DNA from: Betaproteobacteria bacterium HGW-Betaproteobacteria-16
Lineage (GTDB): Bacteria; Pseudomonadota; Gammaproteobacteria; Burkholderiales; Burkholderiaceae_C
Direction of reading: 5' to 3'
DNA length: 44,960 nt
NCBI GenBank assembly: GCA_002840835.1
Contig: PHCQ01000039.1
Location: 1 to 44,960, forward strand
A program made the position numbers and the translations under genes. The notes below the pieces were generated by a model, which did not search any database, was not told the DNA's origin, and was given only the letters and a program-made list of their open reading frames with translations. Positions 15,955 through 26,244 of this stretch are shown here, piece after piece (position 1 is the stretch's first letter; each line of letters begins with the position of its first letter).

Positions 15955-16512
15955 TCAGGCCTGGCTCTGGGCCCTGCGCTGAGGGCTCGGTTCAAATCCA
16001 AAGCGCCTCGGCAGATCGACCGCACGCACCAGCTCGGGCTGCCAGCGGCCTGCTTCAACGTGATCGGCCGCCAGCAGCATGTCGGCGGTATGCACCAGAC
16101 CGAAGCCCACATCGGTGGCCAGGTAGAGGTGGCCCGCTTCATCGACCAGCACGTTCTGCACCTGCGCCGCTTCCCCGGTATGCGCGTGCACGCTGCCATC
16201 GGCACTCAGGCGCCAGACAAAGGGTGCCGCTTCCAGTTCCACATACACCCGCTGCGGCCCGTTCTGGAAAAACCAATTGCCACTGTCGTCGGCCGCGTAG
16301 TTGCGGTGGATGAAGTCCACCAGCTTGTCGTGCCTGAGCAGCGAGCCTTTGCTGGCCGCTACGTCTTCACCGGGAATCGCCGCGAAAGGGCCCATGGCCT
16401 GGATGCGGTCGTCACGCATGTACCACTGGCCCCGCGCGTCCAGGCCCAGCCAGCCATAACAATGGGGCACGTTGGGCCATTTGGCCATGGCGGCCTTGAC
16501 GATCTCGTCCAT
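15955..16512 (-). CDS. Conserved protein of unknown function (possibly DUF2946)
   Basis: A 185-residue soluble protein beginning MDEIVKAAMAKWPNVPHCYGWLGLD. This opening is one I associate with a conserved betaproteobacterial family of unknown function, possibly DUF2946; the family number is from memory. The body has 'GQWYMRDDRIQAMGPF', 'NWFFQNGPQRVYVELE' and 'LYLATDVGFGLVHTADML', but no recognisable catalytic motif, signal peptide or membrane segment. The ATG at 16512 has CAGGAG nine bases upstream. An alternative ATG at 16533 overlaps the stop of the upstream hydrolase. Either way it is the last gene of a three-gene minus-strand unit (SnoaL-like, YheT-like, this one). Confidence 0.7.
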   Translation of the reverse strand: MDEIVKAAMAKWPNVPHCYGWLGLDARGQWYMRDDRIQAMGPFAAIPGEDVAASKGSLLRHDKLVDFIHRNYAADDSGNWFFQNGPQRVYVELEAAPFVWRLSADGSVHAHTGEAAQVQNVLVDEAGHLYLATDVGFGLVHTADMLLAADHVEAGRWQPELVRAVDLPRRFGFEPSPQRRAQSQA

Positions 16513-16529
16513 GGGGCGTTGCTCCTGGC

Positions 16530-17576
16530 TCATAGGTGTTTCATCAACCATTGGCCGACGGCTTCCGGCATGGCACGCACGTGGCCGGGAAGCCCCAGCC
16601 ACCCTGCCGCTGGCACCGGAAAGCCGACGTGCCCGCCCTGCTCAGGTTGCCACAAGCAGACACTGTGGCTCACCTCGTCCTTTTTGGGAAGCGACTCCGC
16701 CGGCACGAACGGATCGTTGCGCGCGTTGAGCGCCAGCGCTGGTATCCGAATGTCGCGCAGCAGAGGCTTGGCCGATGCCCGCGCCCAGTAGTCGTCGGTG
16801 TTCTTGAAGCCGTGCAGTGGCGCGGTGAAGATATTGTCGAATGCATACAGATCGCGAGCCGCCATCAATGCCGCGCGATCAAACAGCCCCGGGTGTTGTT
16901 CCAGCTTCTTCAACGCCTTGGGCACCATGGAGGCCAGAAACATGCGGGTGTAGACCCAGCGGTTGAACCCCTTGCCGATGGCATGTCCGCCAGCAGCCAG
17001 ATCCAGTGGCGAACAGACGGCCGCCACGGCCTTCACCTGTGTGGGCACCGTGCTGCCCTTTTCGCCTGCCCAACGCAACAAGGCATTGCCACCCAGCGAC
17101 ACCCCCGCCGCCAGAATGGAACGCCGGGGATTCGCTGCGACAAAGCGGTTCAGTATCCAGTCCACCTCGGCATGATCGCCGGAGTGGTACGCGCGGGGAG
17201 CGTGGTTGAGCTCGCCCGAGCAGCCCCGGAAATGAGGCACCGCACAGGCGATGCCTCGCGTCGAGGCGAAGTCGGCGAATGCCACAGCGTACTGGCTGGC
17301 CGATGAGCCCTCCAGTCCATGAAACAGCACCAGCAATGGTGCGTCTACCCTTACCGGGTGGCGGCTCTGGTCCACATCGATGAAATCGCCATCCGGTGTG
17401 GTCCAGCGTTCGCGGGTCCATTCGGGGCGGGTTCCGCCGTGGCTCCGGGCGCAGCGCGCAGCCCAGATGGTCTGGGCGTGCCCGCCCGGCAGCCACCATG
17501 GCGGACTGTAGCGCCATGTCGGGTCTGCAAAGCTTTCAGCCAGAAAGCGCTCTTCGTCTGAGGACATGCCCTGCAT
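16530..17576 (-). CDS. YheT-family alpha/beta hydrolase
   Basis: A 348-residue alpha/beta-hydrolase of the YheT/EMB8 group. The N-terminal 'YSPPWWLPGGHAQTIW' and 'LVLFHGLEGSS' are family hallmarks. The nucleophile serine is in GVSLGGN, the acid is probably in 'NARNDPFVP', and the histidine is in 'EQGGHVGFP'. Family members act as esterases or lipases in the cytosol; the substrate is unknown. The ATG at 17576 or 17567 could each be the start, and a TTG at 17582 overlaps the upstream gene's stop. The gene overlaps or abuts its neighbours on both sides, indicating a single transcript. Confidence 0.85.
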   Translation of the reverse strand: MQGMSSDEERFLAESFADPTWRYSPPWWLPGGHAQTIWAARCARSHGGTRPEWTRERWTTPDGDFIDVDQSRHPVRVDAPLLVLFHGLEGSSASQYAVAFADFASTRGIACAVPHFRGCSGELNHAPRAYHSGDHAEVDWILNRFVAANPRRSILAAGVSLGGNALLRWAGEKGSTVPTQVKAVAAVCSPLDLAAGGHAIGKGFNRWVYTRMFLASMVPKALKKLEQHPGLFDRAALMAARDLYAFDNIFTAPLHGFKNTDDYWARASAKPLLRDIRIPALALNARNDPFVPAESLPKKDEVSHSVCLWQPEQGGHVGFPVPAAGWLGLPGHVRAMPEAVGQWLMKHL

Positions 17577-17578
17577 GT

Positions 17579-18016
17579 TCAATGCAGCAATGGTTTTGCG
17601 GTCGTGACTTCAAGTGGCTCGGTGCGCGACCCCGGGCTGGCGTGATGCGCAACGAGACGCCAGCCCTGCGCAGTCTTGGCGTAGACGTTGGTGGCGACCA
17701 CCCAGGCGTGCTGCGGCCCATCGTCTCCCATGACTTCCACCCGTTCCACCACGCTGTGCACACTGAAAGGCCCCGCATCCAGACGGCGGACTTTTTCAGG
17801 ATGTGCGAGCACGGCCCCGTTGGCGAACATGGCGTCGAACGTCGCGCGAATGGCCGCATGGCCGACCACGCGGGGTCCGCCGGGCTGCACACATACGATT
17901 TCGTCGTCGTCTGCCCAGCAGGCCATGAGTCGGTCGATGTCGGCGTGCTGGAGGGCGTCGTAGAAGGCGGTTTCGGTGTCGTCCGCGGTACCTGGGGGCA
18001 TTTTCGGTTTGCGCAT
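17579..18016 (-). CDS. SnoaL/DUF4440-like protein (NTF2-like fold)
   Basis: A 145-residue protein with the NTF2-like cone fold pattern: an N-terminal helix 'TAFYDALQHADIDRLMACWADDDEIVCV', then 'PRVVGHAAIRATFDAMFA' and a strand-rich second half ending 'YAKTAQGWRLVAHHASPG'. Such proteins are ketosteroid-isomerase-like and may be enzymes or binding proteins; no catalytic residue can be assigned here. I start at ATG 18016, which gives the family's usual length. Its stop touches the start of the YheT-like hydrolase gene. It is divergent from lemA across a gap of 145 bases that must hold promoters for both directions. Confidence 0.75.
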   Translation of the reverse strand: MRKPKMPPGTADDTETAFYDALQHADIDRLMACWADDDEIVCVQPGGPRVVGHAAIRATFDAMFANGAVLAHPEKVRRLDAGPFSVHSVVERVEVMGDDGPQHAWVVATNVYAKTAQGWRLVAHHASPGSRTEPLEVTTAKPLLH

Positions 18017-18161
18017 GCGGTGTATTCTGCAGCCTGAGGGCCATTGCCAGACAATGGTGCCAGTTGTTCCTGTGTGCACTTTGCACGTGCTGCCAGTCGT
18101 ACGCCAAGTTTCACACACACGGATTGTTTGTTCATTGAGGCCATCGGGCCGGGGAGGTTTC

Positions 18162-18770
18162 ATGCGCACGTCTGTCCGTTCAATTGGCGTCTGGGCAACA
18201 GCCCTTTTTCTGGCTGTGAGCCTGAGTGGCTGTGGCTACAACGACTTTCAGAAGCTGGACGAACAGAGTCAGTCGGCTTGGGCCGAGGTATTGAACCAGT
18301 ACCAGCGCAGGGCGGACCTGATTCCCAACATCGTGGCCACCGTCAAAGGCGAGGCCAACTTCGAACAGGAGACCCTCACCCGGGTGATCGAGGCCCGTTC
18401 CAAGGCCACCTCGATCCAGATGACGCCGGAGATGTTGAACAACCCCGCTGCCATGCAGCAGTTTCAGGCGGCACAGGGCGAGGTGTCGAGTGCACTGAGT
18501 CGGCTCATGGTGGTGGTCGAACAGTACCCCAACCTGAAGGCCAACCAGGGCTTCAGCGATTTGCGCGTGCAACTCGAAGGCACAGAGAACCGCATCACCG
18601 TGGCGCGCAACCGCTACATCGAAGCCATCCAGGCCTACAACGTGCTGGCCCGCAGCTTTCCGACCAACCTGACGGCCATGGTTTTTGGTTACCAGCCCAA
18701 GGCGAATTTCCAGGTGCAGAACGAAGCGGCGATTTCATCGCCGCCGACGGTGGACTTCAACAAGCAATGA
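18162..18770 (+). CDS. lemA: LemA family lipoprotein
   Basis: A 202-residue LemA protein with a lipoprotein signal peptide: the lipobox LSGC puts the acylated cysteine at residue 24. The long helical region carries the family motifs 'RRADLIPNIVATVKGEANFEQETLTRV' (in part) and 'YPNLKANQGFSDLRVQLEGTENRI' (in part), followed by 'ARNRYIEAIQAYN'. LemA proteins are envelope proteins of unclear function that almost always sit next to TPM-domain proteins, as here. The ATG has a strong GGGGAGG site. The stop overlaps the next gene's start (ATGA). Confidence 0.93.
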   Translation: MRTSVRSIGVWATALFLAVSLSGCGYNDFQKLDEQSQSAWAEVLNQYQRRADLIPNIVATVKGEANFEQETLTRVIEARSKATSIQMTPEMLNNPAAMQQFQAAQGEVSSALSRLMVVVEQYPNLKANQGFSDLRVQLEGTENRITVARNRYIEAIQAYNVLARSFPTNLTAMVFGYQPKANFQVQNEAAISSPPTVDFNKQ

Positions 18771-19690
18771 GCTTTTTCTGGGCGTCCGGCATGTGGTGGG
18801 CACGTCATTGTCTCGTGGGTCTTGTGCTGGGGTTTGCTGCCCTCATGGCCCTGGCGCAGGGCGTGCAGCCGGTGCCCGACTTGCGCGCCCGCATCATGGA
18901 CCAGACTGGAACGCTGGATGCCACCAGTCTCGCAACCATTGAAAGCAAGCTGGAGGCCTTCGAGCAGGCCAGGGGCTCACAGGTCGTGGTGCTGATGGTG
19001 GACACCACCGCGCCTGAAGACATTTCCGACTACACCCAGCGGCTGGGTGATGCCTGGAAAATCGGCCGCAAAGACGTCGGCGACGGCGTGCTGTTCGTGA
19101 TTGCCAAGAACGACAGGCGTCTGCGCATCGCAACCGCCAAGTCGCTGGAAGGCGCCATACCCGATCTGATGGCCAGTCGCATCATCGATCAGGTGGTCAC
19201 ACCTGCGTTTCGCAACGGAGATTTTGCTGGCGGCATTGAGGCGGGCGTTGACCACATCCTCGCCCGCATTGCCGGTGAAGAGCTGCCGCTGCCTCAAGCA
19301 AAAAAGCAGGCTGCCGGTTCGCAATGGATGGACCTGCTGATCTTCATGGTGTTTGCTGTGCCCATCGTGTCGGCCGTGTTGCGCAGCATCTTCGGTAACA
19401 AGATCGGCACCTTGCTGACCGGCTTCGGATCCGGCGGCCTGGCATGGTTGCTGACCTCGGTGTTCTGGATTGCGGCAGGTGCCGGGCTGCTGGGCATGCT
19501 GGCGGCCCTGTTTCTTCAGCACCTTCCCGCTCAGGCCAGTTCCGGGGGTGGCCGTGGAGGGCGTGGCGGGGGCTGGGGCGGACACGGCGGTGGGTTCGGC
19601 GGCGGCTTTGGCGGCGGGCGCGGCGGTGGCGGCTTCAGCTCTGGCGGTGGCGGCAATTTCGGCGGCGGCGGCGCCTCCGGCAGCTGGTGA
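18767..19690 (+). CDS. TPM-domain membrane protein with glycine-rich tail (YgcG-like)
   Basis: A 307-residue protein coupled to lemA by a 4-base overlap. It has a signal peptide ending 'ALMALAQ' (about residue 30), a periplasmic TPM domain from about 40 to 165 ('VPDLRARIMDQTGTLDA', 'RGSQVVVLMVDTTAPEDI', 'DVGDGVLFVIAKNDRRLRIATAKSLEGAIPD' in part) and two or three hydrophobic segments (about 185-250). It ends in a tail of about 45 residues made almost only of Gly with Arg, Phe and Ser. TPM proteins are associated with envelope quality control and with photosystem II repair in chloroplasts; the bacterial role is open. Confidence 0.9.
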   Translation: MSFFWASGMWWARHCLVGLVLGFAALMALAQGVQPVPDLRARIMDQTGTLDATSLATIESKLEAFEQARGSQVVVLMVDTTAPEDISDYTQRLGDAWKIGRKDVGDGVLFVIAKNDRRLRIATAKSLEGAIPDLMASRIIDQVVTPAFRNGDFAGGIEAGVDHILARIAGEELPLPQAKKQAAGSQWMDLLIFMVFAVPIVSAVLRSIFGNKIGTLLTGFGSGGLAWLLTSVFWIAAGAGLLGMLAALFLQHLPAQASSGGGRGGRGGGWGGHGGGFGGGFGGGRGGGGFSSGGGGNFGGGGASGSW

Positions 19691-19703
19691 TCGGGCAGGC
19701 ACC

Positions 19704-20243
19704 ATGAACAAGTTGCTTCGGGTAATCAAGCACCGGTGGTTCGATGCATCAGACGCCCGGCGGGTGGTGCCCGACGATATGGCGGATCGGCTGACTCAGC
19801 GGGTCACGGCCAGCGAGCAGCGCCACACAGGGGAGATTCGTCTGTGCGTGGAAGCGGCGCTGCCCACGGCAGATCTGTGGCGCATTACGCCTGACACCCC
19901 ACTGCCTCAGGTGGTGCGGGAGCGGGCGCTTGAATGGTTCGGGCGTTTGGGCATCTGGGACACCGAAGACAACAACGGTGTGCTCATCTACCTGCTGCTG
20001 GCAGAGCACACCATTGAAATCGTGGCCGATCGTGGGCTCGCGCGTCGCGTGCCCGCCAATGCGTGGAACGACATGGTGGCTCGCCTGGGTGAGCAGCTTC
20101 GAAAAGGCGCCTTCGAGGATGGCCTGACCTCTGCCCTGTCGGAAGTTTCGGCTTGTCTGGTCGCCCATTTTCCGGTCAAACCGGACGCTGCTGCCAGCGT
20201 CGTTCGACCCAATCAGTTGTCCGACTGCGTCGTCCGGGTTTGA
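19704..20243 (+). CDS. Second TPM-domain protein, cytosolic form
   Basis: A 179-residue protein that follows the YgcG-like gene after 13 bases. It lacks a signal peptide and membrane segment but carries a TPM-like domain ('ASEQRHTGEIRLCVEAALP', 'LGIWDTEDNNGVLIYLLLAEHTIEIVADRGLA' in part, 'DGLTSALSEVSACLVAHFP'). It thus belongs with the LemA-TPM-TPM three-gene set seen in many proteobacteria. Its partner domains suggest work on the same envelope process, but from the inner side of the membrane. The stop at 20243 is immediately followed by a strong hairpin shared with the converging gene. Confidence 0.85.
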   Translation: MNKLLRVIKHRWFDASDARRVVPDDMADRLTQRVTASEQRHTGEIRLCVEAALPTADLWRITPDTPLPQVVRERALEWFGRLGIWDTEDNNGVLIYLLLAEHTIEIVADRGLARRVPANAWNDMVARLGEQLRKGAFEDGLTSALSEVSACLVAHFPVKPDAAASVVRPNQLSDCVVRV

Positions 20244-20272
20244 GGCGCGGGTCCACTACGGTGGCCCGCGCC
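20244..20272. terminator. Bidirectional hairpin with a UACG tetraloop between converging genes
   Basis: An 8-bp stem GGCGCGGG / CCCGCGCC (20244-20251 with 20265-20272), one unpaired T at 20252, and an inner 4-bp stem CCAC / GTGG close the loop TACG. A UACG loop closed by C-G is one of the extra-stable UNCG tetraloops. There is no T-run on either side, so termination may be inefficient or the hairpin may instead block 3' exonucleases. The stop codon of the minus-strand gene (20256-20258) lies inside the stem-loop. Confidence 0.65.
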
Positions 20273-20828
20273 GGCCGATCTTGGTCCGGCTGTTCATCAC
20301 CACCTGCAACTCCTGTTGGAGTGCCTTGTTCATCTGTGCAAACGTCTTGAGCTTGCGCGTGGTTTCCCGCAACCGGTCCGCCATGCGCTTGGAGATCGCC
20401 AGCAGCAACTTGGCCCCCACCCGGGGCTGGTCTTTCATCAGGCGCATGAGCGCAGTGCGCGACAGCACGGCCGCTGCAATATCGGTGGTGGCCGTGCAGG
20501 TGGCCGAGCGGGGTGCGCCGTCCAGCACACCCATTTCACCGATCAGGTGACCCGGACCAATGATGTTGACCACGACACTTTCTTGCAGACCAGGCAGGTC
20601 GTTTTCCACGGCAATGTCGCCTTCCAGTACCAGCAGCATGTAGTCGTTCTGCTGGACTTCACCTTCACGAATGAACACGGTGCCGGCCTTGATGCGTTTG
20701 GGTCGCATGTAGCCCACCACTTTCATGGCGTCGGCCAGCGTGAGGTCGTCCAGCGCAGATGGCGTCACCAGCATGCGCGCCGCCACCTCTTCGGGCGCGA
20801 GTTCGGGGTTCTCAAAGATCGATGTCAT
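20256..20828 (-). CDS. Cyclic-nucleotide-binding domain protein without a DNA-binding domain
   Basis: A 190-residue protein with one cNMP-binding beta-barrel at about residues 45-140: 'GTVFIREGEVQQNDYMLLVLEGDIAV', the phosphate-binding cassette region 'GPGHLIGEMGVLDGAPRSATCTA' with the key Gly-Glu and Arg-Ser, and 'LSRTALMRLMKDQP'. The C-terminal 45 residues are a charged helix with no helix-turn-helix, so it is not a normal Crp/Fnr activator. It may work through protein contacts or as a ligand sensor. The ATG at 20828 has GGAG nearby. It converges with the TPM gene. Confidence 0.83.
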   Translation of the reverse strand: MTSIFENPELAPEEVAARMLVTPSALDDLTLADAMKVVGYMRPKRIKAGTVFIREGEVQQNDYMLLVLEGDIAVENDLPGLQESVVVNIIGPGHLIGEMGVLDGAPRSATCTATTDIAAAVLSRTALMRLMKDQPRVGAKLLLAISKRMADRLRETTRKLKTFAQMNKALQQELQVVMNSRTKIGRRGPP

Positions 20829-21048
20829 GCTTGCTCCGGCCCGGCGCTTTCCCAGTGTTGCAGCCCGTCAGTAGCTGCACGAAGTGAATTCGAAGACACC
20901 ATTGTCACAGCAAGACTGAAGCCTCAGCACTGGCAGTCGCTATGAGGGCAATTGATGCAGCCATATGTCGGGCACAGGAATGTCTATGCATATGATGAGA
21001 GCGTCTGCATGCCCGCGTGCCTGACTGCCTCGACTGCGGACAAACGGA

Positions 21049-21077
21049 CAAAAAAAGACCGGCGAACGGCCGGTCTT
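21049..21077 (-). terminator. Terminator of the atp operon
   Basis: On the minus strand a 9-bp stem (AAGACCGGC / GCCGGTCTT, 21077-21069 with 21063-21055) is followed by a run of about seven T residues. It begins 26 bases after the atpC stop. This marks the end of the ATP synthase transcript. Confidence 0.93.
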
Positions 21078-21102
21078 CTGACTTTCCATGCGTACGCAGG
21101 GC

Positions 21103-21519
21103 TCACTTTTTCTGTCTGTACTTGCGCAATGCGGCAATCTGTGCGGCCATGACCGCCAGTTCGGAAGTGGCCTTGGCCAGATCGATGTCGCTCTTGGCGT
21201 TCTTCAAAGCCTCTTCGGCCTGCTTGCGCGCATCGGTGGCCTTGGCTTCGTCAAGGTCCTTACCGCGAATGGCGGTGTCGGACAGCACCGTGATGTGATG
21301 CGGCTGCACCTCAAGAATGCCACCCGCCACAAACACGAACTCTTCGCCGCCATCGGCTTTTTCAATGCGCACGGCACCGGGCTTGATGCGGGTGATGAGC
21401 GGAATGTGCCCGGGCAGAATGCCAAGCTCGCCCGCTTCACCGGGTAATGCCACAAACTTGGCCTCGCCGGAAAAAATGGAAGCTTCGGCGCTGACCACAT
21501 CGACGCGGATGGTGCTCAT
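21103..21519 (-). CDS. atpC: ATP synthase F1 subunit epsilon
   Basis: A 138-residue subunit of the F1 central stalk. '[35 protein letters not shown]' (in part) is the conserved N-terminal beta-barrel, and the last 50 residues form the two-helix domain that inhibits ATP hydrolysis. It is last in the operon. The gap of 123 bases after atpD is larger than the others in the operon and contains nested inverted repeats. Confidence 0.97.
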   Translation of the reverse strand: MSTIRVDVVSAEASIFSGEAKFVALPGEAGELGILPGHIPLITRIKPGAVRIEKADGGEEFVFVAGGILEVQPHHITVLSDTAIRGKDLDEAKATDARKQAEEALKNAKSDIDLAKATSELAVMAAQIAALRKYRQKK

Positions 21520-21572
21520 ATGTACTCCAATAAAAAAGGTGAGTGGAAAGCAAGCAGCGGGGTGGCTGGCTA

Positions 21573-21629
21573 GGCGTCGCGCGCAACCGTACTAACGGTA
21601 CGGTGAGCACGGCAACAACGCCAGACGCC
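21573..21629 (-). promoter_or_regulatory. Nested inverted repeats between atpD and atpC
   Basis: A perfect 7-bp hairpin, ACCGTAC / GTACGGT with a 5-base loop, lies at 21586-21604. It is enclosed by GGCGTC (21573-21578) and GACGCC (21624-21629), which could extend it into a larger stem. There is no T-run. In an operon mRNA, this could be a processing or partial-termination point that sets the ratio of epsilon to beta subunits (inference). Confidence 0.45.
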
Positions 21630-21642
21630 CCGGTGCGCCGCT

Positions 21643-23061
<1,419 letters not shown>

Positions 23062-23093
23062 TTAATTTCTCAGAATTCTGTTGAACGGCTGCT

Positions 23094-23960
23094 TCAGACC
23101 GCTGCGGCGCCAGCGACGATTTCCGAAAGTTCTTTCGTGATCGCTGCCTGACGGGTCTTGTTGTAGACCAGCTTGAGTTCGCTGATGACGCTGCCGGCGT
23201 TGTCGGTGGCGGCCTTCATGGCCACCATGCGCGCAGACTGCTCGGACGCCATGTTTTCCGCCACGGCCTGGTAGACCTGGGCTTCCACGTAGCGCAGCAG
23301 CAACTCGTCGATCACGGCTGGCGCGTCGGGCTCGTACACGTAATCCCAGTCGCGGCCGCCGGCGTTGTCCTGCAGCGAGCCAGCGTTGAGCGGCAGCAGC
23401 TGCTCAATCACGGACTCCTGCTTCATCGTGTTGATGAACTTGGTGTAGCAGACATAGACGGCGTTCACACGGCCTTCGGTGTACGCATCGAGCAAAGTCT
23501 TGACCGGACCGATCAGCTTGTCCAGATGCGGCGTGTCGCCCAGGCTGATGACGCTGGACACCACCTTGGCGCCGATGCGGTTCATGAATCCCAGACCCTT
23601 GTTGCCAATGGCAACGACCTCAGCGGTCTGGCCCTGGGCTTGCAGTTCCTTGAGCTGGGTCGTCACGGCACGCAGCACGTTGGTATTCAAGCCGCCGCAC
23701 AGACCCTTGTCGGTCGTGACCACCACGAAACCAGCGACCTTGGCGTCGTTGGTCTGCATGAAGGGGTGTGTGTACTCAGGGTTCGCACGGCTCAGGTTAC
23801 CCGTGATCTGGCGCACTTTTTCGGCGTAAGGCCGGGCCGCACGCATGCGATCCTGCGCCTTGCGCATCTTGGAGGCGGCGACCATTTCCATGGCTTTGGT
23901 GATCTTCTTGGTGTTCTCCACCGATTTGATCTTGCCGCGTATTTCCTTGCCTGCTGCCAT
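23094..23960 (-). CDS. atpG: ATP synthase F1 subunit gamma
   Basis: A 288-residue rotor shaft. The N-terminal helix '[31 protein letters not shown]' (in part) and the C-terminal helix '[21 protein letters not shown]' form the coiled coil. '[12 protein letters not shown]' is the conserved turn. Normal length, with an AAAGGAAAC ribosome site. Confidence 0.98.
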   Translation of the reverse strand: MAAGKEIRGKIKSVENTKKITKAMEMVAASKMRKAQDRMRAARPYAEKVRQITGNLSRANPEYTHPFMQTNDAKVAGFVVVTTDKGLCGGLNTNVLRAVTTQLKELQAQGQTAEVVAIGNKGLGFMNRIGAKVVSSVISLGDTPHLDKLIGPVKTLLDAYTEGRVNAVYVCYTKFINTMKQESVIEQLLPLNAGSLQDNAGGRDWDYVYEPDAPAVIDELLLRYVEAQVYQAVAENMASEQSARMVAMKAATDNAGSVISELKLVYNKTRQAAITKELSEIVAGAAAV

Positions 23961-23991
23961 TGTGTTTCCTTTAAGAAGTCAATGGGCCGGA

Positions 23992-25608
23992 TCAGTAGGT
24001 GCCGGTTTTCTTGAAGTCGGCGATGGCTGCAGCCAGTTGTGCTTCTGCGTCCTGGCACTCTTTCTTGAATGCCTTCTTTGCGTCGCTGTCATCTGCCTTT
24101 GCAGGCTTGACATCCCACTTCGCGCCGTTCTTCTCCATCGTCGCCAGCATGTCCGCGTGCTTGTCTTTCAAGAAAGCGTGCATGCCGTTTTCAAATGAAA
24201 GCACCTTCTTGACCTCGATGTCGTCGAGGTAACCCTTGTTCACAGCGAACAGTGTCGATGCCATCAGACCAATCGACAGGGGGCTGTATTGCGCCTGCTT
24301 CAGCAATTCGGTCACACGGGCACCGCGGTCGAGCTGCTTGCGGGTGGCTTCGTCGAGGTCGGAAGCGAACTGTGCAAAAGCGGCCAGTTCACGGTACTGC
24401 GCCAGGTCGGTACGGATACCACCAGACAGACCCTTGATCAGGTTGGTCTGGGCAGCACCACCCACACGCGACACCGAGATACCGGCGTTGATGGCGGGGC
24501 GGATACCGGCGTTGAACAGGTTGGTTTCCAGGAAGATCTGGCCGTCTGTGATCGAGATCACGTTGGTCGGCACGAAGGCGGACACGTCGCCGGCCTGCGT
24601 TTCGATGATGGGCAGTGCGGTCAGGGAACCGGTCTTGCCCTTGACTTCACCTTTGGTGAAGGCTTCAACGTAGTCGGCGTTCACACGGGCAGCGCGCTCG
24701 AGCAGACGGCTGTGCAGATAGAACACGTCACCGGGGTAGGCTTCGCGGCCTGGCGGGCGGCGCAGCAGCAGCGACACCTGACGGTAGGCCACGGCCTGCT
24801 TGGACAGGTCGTCGTACACGATCAGGGCGTCCTGGCCGCGGTCGCGGAAGTACTCGCCCATGGTGCAGCCGGAGTAGGCCGACAGGTACTGCATGGCGGC
24901 AGATTCAGAAGCCGAAGCGGCCACGACGATGGTGTAGTCCATCGCGCCGGCCTGCTCCAGGGCACGCACCACGTTCTTGATCGACGAGGCCTTCTGGCCA
25001 ATCGCGACATAAACGCAGGTCATGTTCTGACCCTTCTGGTTGATGATCGCGTCGATCGCCACCGCCGTCTTACCGGTCTGGCGGTCACCGATGATCAGCT
25101 CGCGCTGGCCACGGCCGACGGGCACCATCGAGTCGATCGACTTCAGACCGGTCTGCACCGGCTGGTCCACCGATTTACGTGCAATCACGCCAGGCGCAAC
25201 CTTCTCGATCACGTCAGTCATCTTGGCGTTGATCGGGCCCTTGCCGTCGATCGGTGCGCCCAGGGCGTTCACCACGCGGCCAATCAGCTCGGGGCCGACC
25301 GGCACTTCCAGAATACGGCCCGTGCACTTGACGGTGTCGCCTTCGGAGATGTGTTCGTACTCGCCCAGAATCACGGCGCCAACAGAGTCGCGCTCCAGGT
25401 TCAGCGCCAGGCCGAACGATGGCACACCATCCTTGTTGGCCGGAAACTCCAGCATTTCCCCCTGCATCACGTCCGACAGGCCGTGCACACGAACGATACC
25501 GTCGGTCACCGAGACCACGGTACCCTGGTTGCGCACATCGCTCGCTGCGCCCAGCCCCTCGATGCGGGACTTGATCAATTCAGAGATTTCGGCGGGATTG
25601 AGTTGCAT
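23992..25608 (-). CDS. atpA: ATP synthase F1 subunit alpha with extended C-terminal region
   Basis: The regulatory, non-catalytic nucleotide-binding subunit, with the Walker A loop GDRQTGKT (Lys180) and the signature '[14 protein letters not shown]'. At 538 residues it is about 20-25 longer than the usual 510-517. The extra length lies near the C-terminus, between '[10 protein letters not shown]' and '[12 protein letters not shown]', as a charged stretch rich in Lys and Asp ('[14 protein letters not shown]'). The rest is standard. GGAAAGAGTC precedes the ATG. Confidence 0.98.
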   Translation of the reverse strand: MQLNPAEISELIKSRIEGLGAASDVRNQGTVVSVTDGIVRVHGLSDVMQGEMLEFPANKDGVPSFGLALNLERDSVGAVILGEYEHISEGDTVKCTGRILEVPVGPELIGRVVNALGAPIDGKGPINAKMTDVIEKVAPGVIARKSVDQPVQTGLKSIDSMVPVGRGQRELIIGDRQTGKTAVAIDAIINQKGQNMTCVYVAIGQKASSIKNVVRALEQAGAMDYTIVVAASASESAAMQYLSAYSGCTMGEYFRDRGQDALIVYDDLSKQAVAYRQVSLLLRRPPGREAYPGDVFYLHSRLLERAARVNADYVEAFTKGEVKGKTGSLTALPIIETQAGDVSAFVPTNVISITDGQIFLETNLFNAGIRPAINAGISVSRVGGAAQTNLIKGLSGGIRTDLAQYRELAAFAQFASDLDEATRKQLDRGARVTELLKQAQYSPLSIGLMASTLFAVNKGYLDDIEVKKVLSFENGMHAFLKDKHADMLATMEKNGAKWDVKPAKADDSDAKKAFKKECQDAEAQLAAAIADFKKTGTY

Positions 25609-25662
25609 GACTCTTTCCTTCTTTCGTTAATTGGTAAGCAGGCGGACCCAGCGAAGCAGCCG

Positions 25663-26193
25663 TCAGGCTGTCAGGGCCATCTTCATTTGTTCCAGCCGGG
25701 CTTTGACGGAGGTGTCGAGCACCTCGTCACCGACCACCACGCGAACGCCACCGATCAGATCGGGCTGCAGCTGGACCTGCAGGTTGAGCTTGCGACCAAA
25801 GCGCTTTTCAAGCACGCCGGACAGATCAGCCAGCCCGGCAGCGTCGATGTCGAACGCACTGAACACGGTCGCGTCAAAAGCCCCCAGCTGGGCGTTCTTG
25901 AGCACCCTGAACTGTTCGGCGATTTCGGGCAACACAGTCAGACGGCCGTTGTCGATGACGGCGCGCAGAAAGTTCTGCGCCATCGTGGGCAGGGCACTCT
26001 TGAGCACACCCGTGACAACGCCATACACCTGGTCGGCGGTGACGTTGGGGTTGTCAGCGAACTGGCGCAGCTGCTCGTTGGAAGCAACAGCGGCCAGTTC
26101 GTCGAGCCAGACGCCAACGCCAGCGGCGTCTGAGCCAGCCGCCTTGAACAGCGCCTCCGCGTAGGGTCGGGCGATGGTTGCGATTTCAGCCAT
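25663..26193 (-). CDS. atpH: ATP synthase F1 subunit delta
   Basis: A 176-residue stator subunit linking F1 to the b-subunits. The N-terminal '[13 protein letters not shown]' and the C-terminal '[25 protein letters not shown]' (in part) are the family hallmarks. It lies between atpF and atpA as expected. Confidence 0.97.
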   Translation of the reverse strand: MAEIATIARPYAEALFKAAGSDAAGVGVWLDELAAVASNEQLRQFADNPNVTADQVYGVVTGVLKSALPTMAQNFLRAVIDNGRLTVLPEIAEQFRVLKNAQLGAFDATVFSAFDIDAAGLADLSGVLEKRFGRKLNLQVQLQPDLIGGVRVVVGDEVLDTSVKARLEQMKMALTA

Positions 26194-26244
26194 GGTCTAC
26201 CTGTGTATGCCTGCGAGGATGGATGCGGGGTGCGATGGAACCGA

